A program made the position numbers and the translations under genes. A stretch of 64,000 bases of DNA from Symbiodinium sp. CCMP2592 (lineage: Eukaryota; Sar; Dinophyceae; Suessiales; Symbiodiniaceae). The stretch covers positions 142,501 to 206,500 of the forward strand of contig CAJNDT010000139.1 in NCBI GenBank assembly GCA_905221615.1. The letters run 5' to 3'. The notes under the pieces were generated by a model. It saw nothing but the letters and a program-made list of their open reading frames with translations. It ran no database searches and was not told where the DNA came from. Positions 53,601 through 64,000 of the stretch are shown in pieces; the stretch's first letter is position 1; the number at the start of each line of letters is the position of its first letter.

Positions 53601-53922
53601 GTACACACCTGCCACATGCCATCATGAAGCAAGTGCAGCGGACTCCAACGGTGGCGACAGCATTGGAATCATAGATGTCTCAGACAACATCATCGATATC
53701 TTTGGGATTCCCGGTGAGCTCGGAGTTGGCACTGCACGCGACTTCGTGGGTGGTCGGGTGGAGCGCAGGGAAGGTGTTAACTCATCCAGAGCTGCTTGGC
53801 GTGCCGCCTATTGGAATATTCAAAGCGGCGCAGATGCGCCGGGAAGCTTCGATCCACACAGATGGGTTGGAGCTCCCGCGGTTTCAACAGTGAAGGCACT
53901 GTCTGAATACGCAGCGTCCTGA
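50661..53922 (+). CDS. Multi-exon gene: Cys-rich NDGxCDC modules, Thr-rich linker, lamin-tail domain
   Basis: Exon 1 (50661-about 51045) has two modules, CNDGCVISSTFLNDDHCDCA and CNDGCDPGSFAINDGYCDCA, each followed by CEDE.xW.C..C and separated by a GYGSP repeat. More modules lie in 51143-51231 + 51316-about 51390 (GT donor 51232), 51739-51987 (two modules) and 52073-about 52171. The pattern C.DG...NDG.CDC..CEDE resembles the calcium-binding LDLR-A-like domain of glucosidase II beta. Next come a Thr-rich exon (about 52667-53101) and a lamin-tail domain: VFITEIADPRNNAGGRYVEL (from 53164) and, from about 53464, SDNIIDIFGIPGELG, ARDFVGGRVERR, PGSFDPHRWVG. Probably secreted or surface-bound; function unknown. 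The N-terminus was not identified. Confidence 0.85.
51669..51687 (+). repeat. Poly-G run
   Basis: About 19 G in an intron of the Cys-rich gene. Confidence 0.9.
52246..52280 (+). repeat. (CT)n microsatellite in an intron
   Basis: TCTCTC run with one CCC interruption, upstream of the Thr-rich exon. It can act as a polypyrimidine tract. Confidence 0.9.
52678..53002 (+). repeat. ACC/ACA/ACG repeat encoding poly-Thr
   Basis: About 108 consecutive ACN codons in the frame that starts at 52667. Only the third base varies (C, A, G), so the frame is pure Thr. The other + frames read Pro/Gln/Arg or Asn/Asp/His. Confidence 0.9.
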
Positions 53923-54136
53923 GTGGGCTGTGGTTGATAGCTGTTGGATCCCGAGTTACGGTGTCGCACCAGGGTCTGCTACTGCTCCTATGGCAGCCTT
54001 TTCTTGTGGAAGTGCCACCACTGCTGCATTGACAATGACGACGAAAACTACCACCGCTGTCAATACTACTGTTCCCATGGTCGCCTGCAGGAAATGAACT
54101 ACTAGTAACGGGTACTACGACTGATCGCTTTTCATA

Positions 54137-54500
54137 CTATGAGAACGCAGTCGTAGTAGTAGTAGCAGTAGTAGTAGTCGTCGTAGTAGTAGCAGCAGTG
54201 GCAGCAGTAGCAGCAGTAGCAGTAGCAGCAGCAGCAGCAGTACTAACCGTGGTGGTGGTGGTGGTGGTGGTGATGCTGGTGGTGGTCGTGGTAGTAGCAG
54301 TAGTAGCAGCAGCAGCAGTAGTAATACTACTACTGGTGGTGGCGGAATTGGTGGTCGGGGTGGTCGTAGCAGTACTACTAGCTACTACCACCACCACTAC
54401 TTCTGCTTGTACCACGTCAACTTCTACTGCTTGCACTGCCTACGACTGCGGCTACGACAGCGACGACGACCATTAGCACTACTACTGGTACAGTACTGTG
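54137..54500 (+). repeat. TAG/AGC trinucleotide microsatellite turning into CTA orientation
   Basis: GTA, GCA and GTG units to about 54380, then ACC/ACT units. It is continued on the far side of the foldback element at 55896. Confidence 0.9.
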
Positions 54501-54573
54501 CCACTCCTACTGTCTTCTAGTGCTACTGTTGATGGAGGAATTCTTGCACCAGTTTAATTGGCCAAGCCAAGCA

Positions 54574-54700
54574 GACACCCCACTCCCCCTTTTTAACATT
54601 GACCGGTGATCCTCGGAAGTGCCGTGGGTTCCAATGACAAAAATCTTGCACCACCTCGGTATCCATCATCTTCAATGTTAAAACGGGGGTGCGGGGTTAT
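54574..54700 (+). repeat. Dispersed repeat with short inverted ends
   Basis: Left arm CACTCCCCCTTTTTAACATTGA and right arm (reverse complement) CACCCCCGTTTTAACATTGA bound about 125 nt. The right half, read on the minus strand, resembles 57806-57865 (CCCCGCA.CCCC...AACRTTG and GGTGCAAGATTTT). Likely two diverged copies of one repeat family. Confidence 0.5.
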
Positions 54701-55091
54701 GCTCAAGTGTCGTGTCACCTGTTACTAGGCAGATGGTGCAAGATTTCCTCCATCAGCCGACAGGATCCTTCTCGCTGAGACAAAGTAGCCTGTGTCTTCA
54801 ATCGACTGCACCACGCATCCTGTGACGGGTACCATCCACATGCAGACCAAGCCCGATACATGTCCGAGAAAGCGATACGGCAAGCTTGTTGGCACCGCTG
54901 CTTGCTATAGGTACGGCCCAAGACCACACAAGCCGACTGTGGTTGCAGGCTTCCAGGATGCGACTTTTTTAGCACCCTGACCCGGGTACTCCACTTCGAT
55001 CCAAGTCTGCTCCATGCCGCTCCGCGGCACTCCGGTGGGACTCCCACAGCTCCTCGTGTATTTTGGCTTAGTGTAAAATCCTTACATTTCC

Positions 55092-55893
55092 CACAGTTAA
55101 CGCTCAGTTAACACTCAGTTAACACTCAGTTAACACTACAGTTAACACTACAGTTAACACTGCCGAAATGCCGCAAAAATCAGCTTTTTGCAGCATACAC
55201 GCATTTTAAAAAGAAAAACTGGTAGTTTTAGTGTCTTTTATACACATTTGAAGAGAAGGATCCTGTCGTACCTTACACTGTCGTCACAGTAAGCAGTATG
55301 CAAGTGATGACAAGCCACAATATCGATCCCTCACCATCTCACCATGCGTGTCGGTGTGTCATTGTGTGTCAAGGACCGGGGTACTTCTAAGGCAGATTTG
55401 AGGAAAGGCAGGTTTTCCTTGCATTTCGGCAGAGTAATAAGTGTTAACTGCATAGTGTGCCGTTTCTACAGTTAACACTCAGTTAACACTCAGTTAACAC
55501 TACAGTTAACACTACAGTTAACACTTGCAAAAACCAGCATTTTCTTCAAATGTGTATAAAAGACACTAAAACTACCAGTTTTTCTTTTTAAAATGCGTGT
55601 ATTCTGCAAAAAGCTGGTTTTTGCGGTATTTCGGCAGTGTTAACTGTAGTGTTAACTGTAGTGTTAACTGAGTGTTAACTGAGTGTTAACTGTAGAAACG
55701 GCACACTATGCAGTTAACACTTATTACTCTGCCGAAATGCAAGGAAAACCTGCCTTTCCTCAAATCTGCCTTAGAAGTACCCCGGTCCTTGACACACAGT
55801 GACACACCGACACACATGGTGAGATGGTGAGGGATCGATATTGTGGCTTGTCATCACTTGCATACTGCTTACTGTGACGACAGTGTAAGGTAC
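55092..55893. mobile_element. Foldback (inverted-repeat) element with GTTAAC iterons
   Basis: Arms 55268-55524 and 55637-55893 are 257 nt each and near-perfect reverse complements (two mismatches noticed), around a 112-nt centre. The outer ends read GTACCTTACACTG and its complement. The inner arm ends carry five GTTAAC iterons at 11,11,12,12-nt spacing, mirrored in the right arm. A partial copy (55092-55253), with six iterons and the central sequence inverted, lies directly upstream. No ORF. Resembles a non-autonomous foldback or MITE-type transposon. A target-site duplication could not be settled because GTAC is palindromic. Confidence 0.8.
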
Positions 55894-55895
55894 CG

Positions 55896-56449
55896 TACTA
55901 CTGCTATTGCTACTGCTGCCGCTACTGCTGCTGCTGCTGCCACTGCCCATGCTGCTGCTACCGGTGCTACGGCCACTGTCACACGGGCACGACTACTGCT
56001 ACTGACTACGGCGACAGTCAAGTGCGAACACCATTACCACTACTACTACTACTACTCCTCCTGCTGCTGCTACTACTGCTGCTACTGCTACTGCTACTGC
56101 TACTGCTACTGCTACTGCTACTGCTACTGCTACTGCTACTGCTACTGCTACTGCTACTGCTACTGCTGCTACTACTACTACTACTTCTTCTACTACTACT
56201 ACTACTGCTACTACTAGTAGTAGTACTGGTACTACTCCTGCTGCTGCTGCTGCTGCTGCTACTACTGCTACGACTACTACAACTGCTGCTGCTGCTGGTC
56301 CTGCTCCTGCTCCTGCTCCTGTTCCTGCTGTTGCTGCTGTTGCTGCTACTGCTATTGCTACGGCTACTGCTGCTGCTGCTGCTGCTGCTACGGGTACTAC
56401 TAATTACTAATGACGACTACTACTACGACAACGACTACTGCTGCTGCTG

Positions 56450-56490
<41 letters not shown>

Positions 56491-56505
56491 ACTACGACCA
56501 CGACT

Positions 56506-56566
<61 letters not shown>

Positions 56567-56578
56567 AGACTACTACTT
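55896..56578 (+). repeat. CTA/CTG trinucleotide microsatellite
   Basis: About 680 nt of TAC-TGC, CTA, CTG and GAC units directly after the foldback element. The Leu, Tyr/Cys and Thr pseudo-proteins are artefacts. Confidence 0.95.
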
Positions 56579-56657
56579 TTATTTTAAACGCTTCGCGTCG
56601 TCCGCCTCGGCCCGGCCGTGACGGAAGCAAGCGCACTGTGAAGGCGTCCTTGAAGGA

Positions 56658-56812
56658 CCCTCAAACCCTAAAACTTAGTCTAAGTGGTATCCATTTTTCC
56701 TTTGTTTTCCCGGCTCTTAGGGTTGGATGAGGTATGCAAACTGCGCACCTTCATCCCGTAACGACTTGCTCCCTCAAACGGTTTAGGGTTTAGGGCAGGG
56801 CAGGGCAGGGCG
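56658..56812 (+). repeat. Short telomere-like motifs and GGGCA repeats
   Basis: AAACCCTAAAA (about 56662), GGTTTAGGGTTTAGGG (about 56780), then GGGCA pentamers to about 56820. Confidence 0.75.
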
Positions 56813-57359
56813 GGGCAGAGCAGGAGCGTGATTTAGAGAACTACTTATGCGATTGATGTGAAATTGTTGCATCTCCGAATCCTCTGCCTGATATTCGACA
56901 TAGCCCCTAGCTGGGCGATAGTGATGCTTGAATCTCCAATGCCCGCAATCCGCCAAAGGGTTAACTCGTGGAACCCTGCACCTTCCTGCCTAAAACCTTC
57001 AAGACCAAATTTCCGAGCCTGTAAGTTTTGTAGCCGACAGCTCGCAAGCTTCAGCTTCTGAGCCTTGTACAAGTCGTAGCAGCAGCGGATGGAGCTTGCG
57101 CTGGCACCGGAACGACCGCTGCCTGTTTGAGACGCGGAACATGCTTTTTGACAGAGGCGTGGGGTTTAGGAAGTTTGGGGGAAAGGAGGGGAGCGGGGAG
57201 AGGGGGAGCGGAGGAGGAAGGTGGGTGGGACTGCCTACAGAGAACCAAAATCCGTTAGAGAAGGCGAGAATTCACCGTAGGGGGGCGAGGGTCCAGCAGT
57301 GGGGATCAAGAGGTGGGGAATACAGGGAATCCGAATAGGAACCTCTGACCGCTTCGGCT

Positions 57360-58340
57360 GGGCCGAGGCGAATTACTTTTACTACTATCACCACTAGTAC
57401 TTTCTCTTGTTGCTGCGACAACCACCACTACTATTGCCACTACCCTAACTCCGCAAAAATCTGTGATTTTCGGCATTTTCATGCCCTTTCCAGATCACCC
57501 TGGACGTGTGCGGGTGCTTGACCAGGGGAGATAACGCCACCACATTCTACCACTGCCTACGACGGCTCAAGGACTACTATATAGTTCCCCAAACAATGTT
57601 GCAACTCGAAGGGGTTCTTACATGCAGAGCAACATGATTTGGACAGTTCTGCGAGGTGTGTCCGACCAGGATGCCAGATTCATTGTAAATTTCTTCCAAC
57701 TTGACGAATCGTGCACCCGCCAGAGCGCCCTGCACTGCTGTTGATGCCCAAGATCATGCATGACCTAGGTCATCGCACATAGCTCACGTTGCGCTGTCCT
57801 TTTCCCCGCAACCCCTTAATTTCAACGTTGGACCACCATGGGGTCATGCAAGATTTTGGGCATTCGCACAGGCCTTGGTTTGAATCCCTGCATCAATGCA
57901 ATATTAAGATTAGGGGTGGCAGGGGAGCTGTGGTAATGTGCAAAGTCATGCAGGATTTTGAGCATCAACCGTATGGGGGCGTTGTTGGGTGGACTTGCAC
58001 TCTCCCCACATCCTGCAACAGCCCCATGCTCATCCTTGCTATGAAATGGCCAGAAAGTGCTCGAATACAGGGCAGGATATTCGCCTCGGGGCTTTTGGTG
58101 CGGGGGCTCGAGATTCTTCCGCGGCGTCGTGCTTCCGTCACAGCGACGTGTGCATTTTTGTCCGGAGAGTCTGAGGGAGGGGGTCATTCTCGGGCTCATG
58201 GGGTGGAGTCTTGGGTGCTCCCTCACTGCTTGCGGTCCGCGCTTATTTTCTAGTCGCCACTGCTATTATTGCTGCTGCCGCCATCAACCCACCCGCAGCA
58301 GTCATGCGCACGCACTTTGCACGTAACCCTGCGCACGGCC
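57360..58340 (+). other. Region without supported genes, with dispersed-repeat copies
   Basis: Contains short ACT/CAC repeats, a copy of the 54.6 kb dispersed repeat (57806-57865) and a second TCATGCARGATTTTGRGCAT motif at about 57947-57966. No exon was recognised. Confidence 0.4.
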
Positions 58341-58351
58341 TTTGAAAGAAG

Positions 58352-58488
58352 CTGGCCGAGGTCGCCGAGGAACTGAGTCCGTTTGTGTCCCTGGCCTTGG
58401 ACGCAGCAAGGACCGATCTCTCCAAGACGCAGGCGCGATATCGTTCCCGTGAGAGGCAAGACAACGCCGTTGCCAGTACCATTGCCAG
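58352..58488 (+). CDS. Exon of an unidentified + strand gene (coiled-coil-like)
   Basis: After an AG acceptor it reads LAEVAEELSPFVSLALDA, ARTDLSKTQARYRSRERQ and DNAVASTIAR, ending on a GTAACA donor at 58489. Heptad-like and charged. Probably the same gene as the exons to 61742. Confidence 0.6.
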
Positions 58489-60899
58489 GTAACACTGGCG
58501 AGAAGTGATACAGTGCTCGGTGCCATTCTAGCTCTTACGCTGCTGACGAACCCGTATGCAGCAGACTCGAACCTTGGAGTGCCCACTTAAGCCTGCTCGC
58601 TACAGAAGCCTTTTTGGGTGGTTCTGCCTTCGTGATGTCTCCATGAACTGTGATCTTTCCCATGCTTTCCCACCAAGCACGAAACTTGAGCGGCATGTTT
58701 CTTTCTCCTATCGAGCTTAGGCCGCCGTCTTTGATACAAGTGGAGGCGGCGAGACCAGGCGACACTCGTTCCGTTTTTGCAGCATTCTCAAATGCGCTAC
58801 TTGGCTTGCAAGAAACATCGGCACGGCATTGGCATTTGTGAGCAAGGGGCCTCGGAGATGTGAGCAAGACTTCCAAGTGCACGTTGCCGTGTCCAACAAT
58901 CCTCACCGCAATCGGTATTCCTCAGTGCTGAAGGCATGAGTGGCCAGTATACCCCGAAGTGCGAGGTACGTCCAGCAGCTGCTATACCCGGCGCTATTGG
59001 TTCTGGCCCTAATGTCAAGATGCTGGAGCCACGGTGCTTGCTGCATGAGCCTGAGAAATCAGGTCGGCGCCATAGATGAGCGTGAAAACATAGCAACCTG
59101 GATTCCTCCAACTGCCGCATATCGTCCCTCGGGCGGAGAGCCTCTCGTCTGGTCGGAATGTTGAGTCATTGCAGCAGCGGCACAGCACCCATCAGCACTC
59201 TCTGCTTCCAAGCCTGCGGGGTGTGAGGACGATATCTGTGGGCACTGCCAGTGGAAGGCTTGGACATCATTTTCTCCACGCAGCTGACTTGAATTTCATT
59301 CCTAGCATCGAACCAAGTGGGGACATCCTGTCCAGCATGCGGCGAAGGGAACATTGCTCCCGGAAAGAACATTGAGTTGTCAGGACTCGGTCATGGAGTC
59401 ATGCATCCTGCATTGTTAGTCCCCCGACGTTGCTGGTGCCACCAGGGGTAAAGCTGACACGGGCAGCAAAGGCGAATCTTGCGACTGTGGAGTCTCAGTC
59501 CTGGGCCGACATCGTGGTGGCTCGCTCTGGTTTGAAGATGTCGCAGCAACAGGAACTCGTGAAAGGATTAGAAGGGCAGTAAGACTGCGGAGAGGTTGGA
59601 ATTGCTGTGCCCGTAAAGACACACTCTGTGCCAGCCCCCGGCACTGGAGCGCCGAAGCCGAAGAATTCAGATTGCTTCCTTGCCTGTCCACTCCCATGTT
59701 CAAATCGTCCGAAATTCCCACGCTGTAGCGGGCTGTAGGAAGCTGATTCACAGGGGGGCAGCTTGAGTCTTAGAGCCAATCTCTTGACATGCGCAGTTTT
59801 GGCGAGTAATGCCTGCCAGCTGTTCAGACAGGAAGCCCAGGCACACCCAAACATGAGAGGTTGCAAATGCAAGATCAGGATGAAGAATAAGAGCAACATC
59901 ATCCGGGGACGAAAACAGCAATGACTCAAAGTGTCAAGGGTCGGTGTTCGGGTTGTTGTAATGATCGGATGTCTGTTTGGTTGGATTGTGCTTTGATGGG
60001 TTTCGAGTGTTCAACTTTTGTTGGCCTGTCGCAGACTGAGGGAAGCCCTGCGACCGCGAAGACCTATTGGAGGCTGCGGATGCTTTCTCTTGCCCGGCGG
60101 GCTCTCTCCGGCCGAGGAGCACCGTAGGACTGTAGGACCCGTGATGAGCAGGTTGACGCAGAACACATCGTACCCTGCCCGCGCAGCCTGCGTCCGGCTT
60201 GGCGCCGACAACACGTGGACGCAGGACCCCGTTCCGGTCATGTTTGTGAGACATCACAATCCAGAGTCCTGAGTCAATTGCATGGCCCTGCAGGCAGCAG
60301 TCTCTCGCCCAACCGCCACAGAGCTGCAAGCTGCAGGCATTACAGCAGTGCCATGTCTGCAAGATGCTTCTTCAAATGTTCCGTGCATGAATCACCTTGA
60401 GAGATCAACGCTTGGAAGTCGCCAGGGACCGTTGGATGAGCTTCCTGTCAAGCTGCAAAGCAGTTGTCGGGACATGTCGTGGGAAGGAATAGAAAGAAGC
60501 ACGTCGTGCACCGGTGAGTTCTGACGAGCTTCAGAAGATAAGCAGGCTCAGGGATTGGGATTCTCGGCCCGGCAGTTCGAAAAGTCTGACCATTCGCCTG
60601 CAGACTGAGGACCTCAGTGGGTTCTGGTGCGTGGCCGCGCGGGGTTTCGGTTTATTCGGCATCTTCGTTCCGTTCGCTGCTCGACACAAATTCGGGTTGT
60701 TCGGATGTTCACTCTGGAGCCATAGTCGTCGTTTCTCCTATCCTTGAATTACATGCTATAGACTATAGATGTATCATCAACGGAACCGGCACTGTGGCAA
60801 CGCTCTCAGAGATGCCTTGGGAGAGGCATCCGAAACCACAACGCCAGAGCCGAGTACGACGACTGAAGCATCCGTGGCCCAAGACGTGCAGGGCCAGGC

Positions 60900-61742
60900 C
60901 TGCCATGGCTTTCGGAGTTGAAGGGTTTGGGACCTTCAGGAGTCTGGTGTGTGACTCGGGGCGAAGCAATCCTCGTCTTCTTTTTTTTTCTCTCTGTCTC
61001 TCTCTCTCTCTTTCTCTCCCTCGCTTTCTCTTTTGCGCTCTCTCGCGGAAATGCTCTCTACTGCACGGGCTTTGGTGGCGGGGGCTGCAGCATTTTGTCA
61101 AGTTCGCATTCGATCTTGCTACCACTTGCAAAGATGTGCGCGAACCCATTCGCTGTTCGTCTCTCGCCGTTTTCTGCAAGTTCGTCCACGTTGCAGAGCA
61201 GGGCTCATGGCATGAAAAGGTTGTGTCGCTGGCGAGCGCACTGGTCGCCGACACCATCAGTCAAGCGTTACAAGATCCATCGAATCCTGCAACTTGGCGC
61301 CTGAACGTGCCAATGTCCATCTTCGAAGCAGAGCAAGCATCTGCAATCTGACAGCGATAGTCGTGTTCCCTGCAGATGTCGTAGGATTCTCTGCCAAGAA
61401 TTGCCAAGCACAGTTGAGAACGAAGCAGCCCTCCAGCCTTTCGAAAGGCATTCTGCCAGCCCTCGGTTTCAAAGGACTGTGCAGACTCCCACGGCTGAGT
61501 CTCGTGTCCAATCAGCCCAGGTGGTCGTGCCAAAACCAAATCCACCGGTCGGGACAACGGTGGACCTCATCACTCTTCCCGTTCCCGGCGCGCAGCCTGC
61601 CTGCAACCCACACCTAACTTCGAGTGCCATGGTACGCGGTGCTTTTGTAAGCTCACTGAGGGACAGTTCGTCATTTCTGACGCTGACGAAGCCCGATGAG
61701 GGAGCGATCCCGATTGCCATCCCGACGGCGCCTGAACCTTAG
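60900..61742 (+). CDS. 3' exons of an unidentified + strand gene
   Basis: Open blocks include HFVKFAFDLATTCKDVREP and EKVVSLASALVADTISQALQ (61093-61350). The final frame, 61401-61742, reads FQRTVQTPTAESRVQSAQVV and TLTKPDEGAIPIAIPTAPEP before a TAG at 61740-61742. The Pro/Ser/Thr-rich C-terminus and the stop suggest the end of the gene begun near 58.3 kb. An upstream block near 58730-58810 (EAARPGDTRSVFAAFSNALL) may be another exon. Confidence 0.4.
60978..61047 (+). repeat. Pyrimidine (TC)n tract
   Basis: T and CT-rich run of about 70 nt just upstream of a candidate acceptor region. Confidence 0.85.
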
Positions 61743-63477
61743 TTGTTTGCCGCCGTCGTTTGCAAGGACACCGCGACAGAAGGTCGGAATCTACCACGAG
61801 AGAGTGCAGAGAGGGAGGCATATGGAAAGAAAGACTCCAGAGGGTTCGCGACAGACCGCATGTGCCCTGATGCCTTGTAGAGAACGCGAGGGAGAGAGAG
61901 AAAGAGAGACGTCACAAGTTTCGACGTGGGGTGAAGATCTGCGCCACCTCGTGGATTTCTCTTCGTACAATTCAATACCGCATGTTGAGGAGCCAGGATA
62001 GTTACTTATAGTGAATCCTCGTTATTGCTGTTTGATTGCACTGGAACTAGCAAGGCCCTCACAAACGTGTTGCTAATGCTCGGGAATGCAAGCCGCTCGA
62101 AATAATTCCCCAGTGCTCCAACGAATAAGATGTATTGACCGAGACGGCAAGTATCCTAATTCAGGCACGTGTGCAGTAACGGTCGGTGTCCTCGAAAAAC
62201 TGTAAATTTTGAAGGCTGACGCCTTGGACGGGGCCTTCCTTGCACGGCACAGTAGTAATGTTTGAACTTGAGGGCCCACCAATTTTTAGATGATAGCTAG
62301 CGAAAGCCATTTGCATCACAATCAGCGTTCTAGTTAGAACGATGACAGGATTCAGCGTGTAGTCGCCTCAAAACTTCGCACTTCCAGTATCTGCACGACG
62401 GTGGTGTTGGCTGCAGCTGGCATAATTACTCAGCAGAAGCGGCAGAAGCAGGTCACCCAAACTTCATCGGAGTCACAGCACTGCATACATAATCATTAGT
62501 TGCTGCCAATGTTATTTCTCAACATTGATCGTTGAAGCTGCTACTAGTCCTCGTTCTTCACCATCATGTAAGACATCTGGCTCATCACAGCGATGAACAT
62601 CCAGCAGCTTTAATGCCAGTCTTGATGAACTTAAGAACACTGAAGGAACATGATAAGCCCACTGTTTACAGGAGTCAGACAAAAGGTCAAACCAATGTCA
62701 GGGTCATATGAAAGGTCAAGCTATTGTCATGCAGTCGATCCTGCTCATTTTGTTCGCGTGTCATTTCTCTTCCACAAGCACAGGCATCCGTCCTAATGGC
62801 CATAATTGACCGAAGCGCTATACATGTGATAGCTACCAGAAGTGCTACAAGTAGTCGTAAGGCTCAGCCGCAATAGTCGCAATGACCTCAAATCTCCGGA
62901 GGCATACGAAGCCAAAGCAGAAAGATTATCATAGTCATGGCCAGCTAATCACAAGAGCCGTTTGAATCAGCATATCCCCACTGGCAATGATAAACAGAGA
63001 CCATTATCATGGTCCGATTGCTCATAGATGACGAAAGCACCGGCATGTACATGACAAAGCAAACTTTGCCGTATCAATGAGGGCAATCACCGCTGCGTGT
63101 AGAAAATAGGTATTTGGAGTTGACCTGTGGAAAGGGGCCGCGCTCCAAACGCGTGGATTCCACGTTTCCAGATCCAATTGCGCAGGTTCCGAATGTTTGG
63201 TTGTCGTAGGGAAGAGCCGCCACCATCCTGGCGCCTCCTGCCATACAGCGCTCGAGACTGATGGTGCCTAACGCGCTGAAGGTCGCCAGTTCGATGAGTC
63301 CACGTGGGCTGCATTGACCCGAGTTCCAGAATGTTGGGCCGTTGGCACACTCAACACAAGTCTTGCGGCGACCCAAACAGAGGCGACTGCGATGGCCTCA
63401 CAACCAGATGTAGTTCTTTAGCCATCCTATTCCGATCCCTCAGGAGTTGCTCCCACTCCTGACAGCGCTACCTCCCC
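61743..63477 (+). other. Intergenic stretch, no gene seen
   Basis: Less GC-rich than the genes. It has short imperfect repeats of AAAGGTCAA.C.AATGTCA around 62680-62735 and a GA-rich run at 61886-61910. Otherwise nothing supported. Confidence 0.45.
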
Positions 63478-63912
63478 TTGTCGACAACGTCTCGTGCCAC
63501 ACTGGCCAGCCACCAGCTAGTTCCTAAAACGCCATGGGTTGGCCCAAGGTTATCTGTTCGGTCAAGTGGCATGACTCTCACTCACTTCACGTGCGAGAGT
63601 TCCGTAACAGGACAACTGTTCGTCATTGACGATGGTCCTCCCGCGAGCATCGAGCCTGCTTCTTCAGGCTCCGGTCCTCCATTGCCGCACCCTACGCGGC
63701 TGTTTTGGTCGCCGCCTGAGCAAGATGCAGTTGGGAGTAATTCTTTGAATGGCAGGCATGGCCAGACCCATGAACACAAACCGGGCTGCACCGTTAGCTG
63801 GACGCGGTTTTCGTTGGGCGGAGGGAATACCATCGGAAACCAACAAATGCAAGGGAAGGCATTTATGCTTCAACTGCACGCCGGTACCCAGTGGCAACAA
63901 CTATCATGCTAG
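63478..63912 (+). CDS. Candidate ORF, unidentified
   Basis: 144 open codons with QLFVIDDGPPASIEPASSGS and RFSLGGGNTIGNQQMQGKAF. Pro/Gly-rich, no motif. Could be an exon of a gene running out of the window. Confidence 0.3.
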   Translation: MSTTSRATLASHQLVPKTPWVGPRLSVRSSGMTLTHFTCESSVTGQLFVIDDGPPASIEPASSGSGPPLPHPTRLFWSPPEQDAVGSNSLNGRHGQTHEHKPGCTVSWTRFSLGGGNTIGNQQMQGKAFMLQLHAGTQWQQLSC

Positions 63913-64000
63913 CAGCTGCTAGCTGCTAGCAGCTGTCCAATTCGCCCCTCTTGCCCAGGTCGCCCAAGTCCAGGTTGAGCAATCGAATTTGGAAGCACTG

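Noticed and set aside
55060-55075. ATTTTGGCTTAG as a relict dinoflagellate spliced leader
   Set aside because: Only nine to ten bases agree with the remembered leader core, and no coding sequence follows.
55092-55700. GTTAAC repeats at 11-12 nt spacing as a CRISPR-like array
   Set aside because: Spacers are 5-6 nt and nearly constant, the array is mirrored as an inverted repeat, and the host is eukaryotic.
56022-56567. 181-codon poly-Leu ORF and its Thr and Tyr/Cys companions
   Set aside because: Translation of the CTA/CTG microsatellite, open in several frames and without non-repeat coding.
59495-59929. Minus-strand 144-codon ORF with an N-terminal hydrophobic stretch
   Set aside because: The opposite strand reads equally well, no motif is present, and the surrounding candidate gene is on +.
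60200-60240. NTWTQDP as a deiminase-like active-site block
   Set aside because: A single seven-residue resemblance without the other motifs of the family.

Overview
The window looks like nuclear DNA of a dinoflagellate, most likely Symbiodiniaceae. The reasons are: genes broken into tiny exons; introns with GC and probable GA donors beside GT; recognised genes all on the + strand; interstitial TTTAGGG-type telomere repeats; very abundant microsatellites; and a LINE retrotransposon. Exons were found by translating by eye and matching remembered family motifs. Exact exon ends are therefore approximate, and no search was run.

Region 1-24021 is the 3' part of an MDN1/midasin (Rea1) gene, the giant AAA ATPase that matures pre-60S ribosomes. 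It shows the GTGMGEGEG start of the Asp/Glu-rich region, many small acidic exons, and the conserved C-terminus with the MIDAS (IDNSRSM), ISDGR and FPFPYYV motifs. One intron holds a 6.2 kb LINE (14678-20891). The LINE encodes an APE-type endonuclease, a reverse transcriptase (YADD), zinc fingers and a ubiquitin-specific-protease-like domain. It sits between two blocks of the same TAG/GTA microsatellite.

Region 24-31 kb holds good + strand exons of one or more unidentified genes. A PP2C-type phosphatase gene follows at about 32.1-35.1 kb, and more unidentified exons lie at 35-38 kb. An SDA1 (SDAD1) homologue starts near 38.5 kb and can be followed exon by exon to about 45.05 kb. SDA1 acts on the same pre-60S particle as midasin, so two partners lie on one strand about 14 kb apart. 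One SDA1 intron contains a long intronless Cys-rich ORF whose segment is bounded by identical 60-bp direct repeats.

Region 46.9-48.5 kb is a long CATT tetranucleotide satellite. A multi-exon secreted-type gene follows (50.66-53.92 kb), with five to six Cys-rich NDG.CDC..CEDE modules, a Thr-rich linker written in ACN codons, and a lamin-tail domain. Next come trinucleotide microsatellites interrupted by a foldback element (55092-55893, 257-nt arms built on GTTAAC iterons). An unidentified + strand gene ends at 61742. The rest, to 64000, is mostly non-coding.
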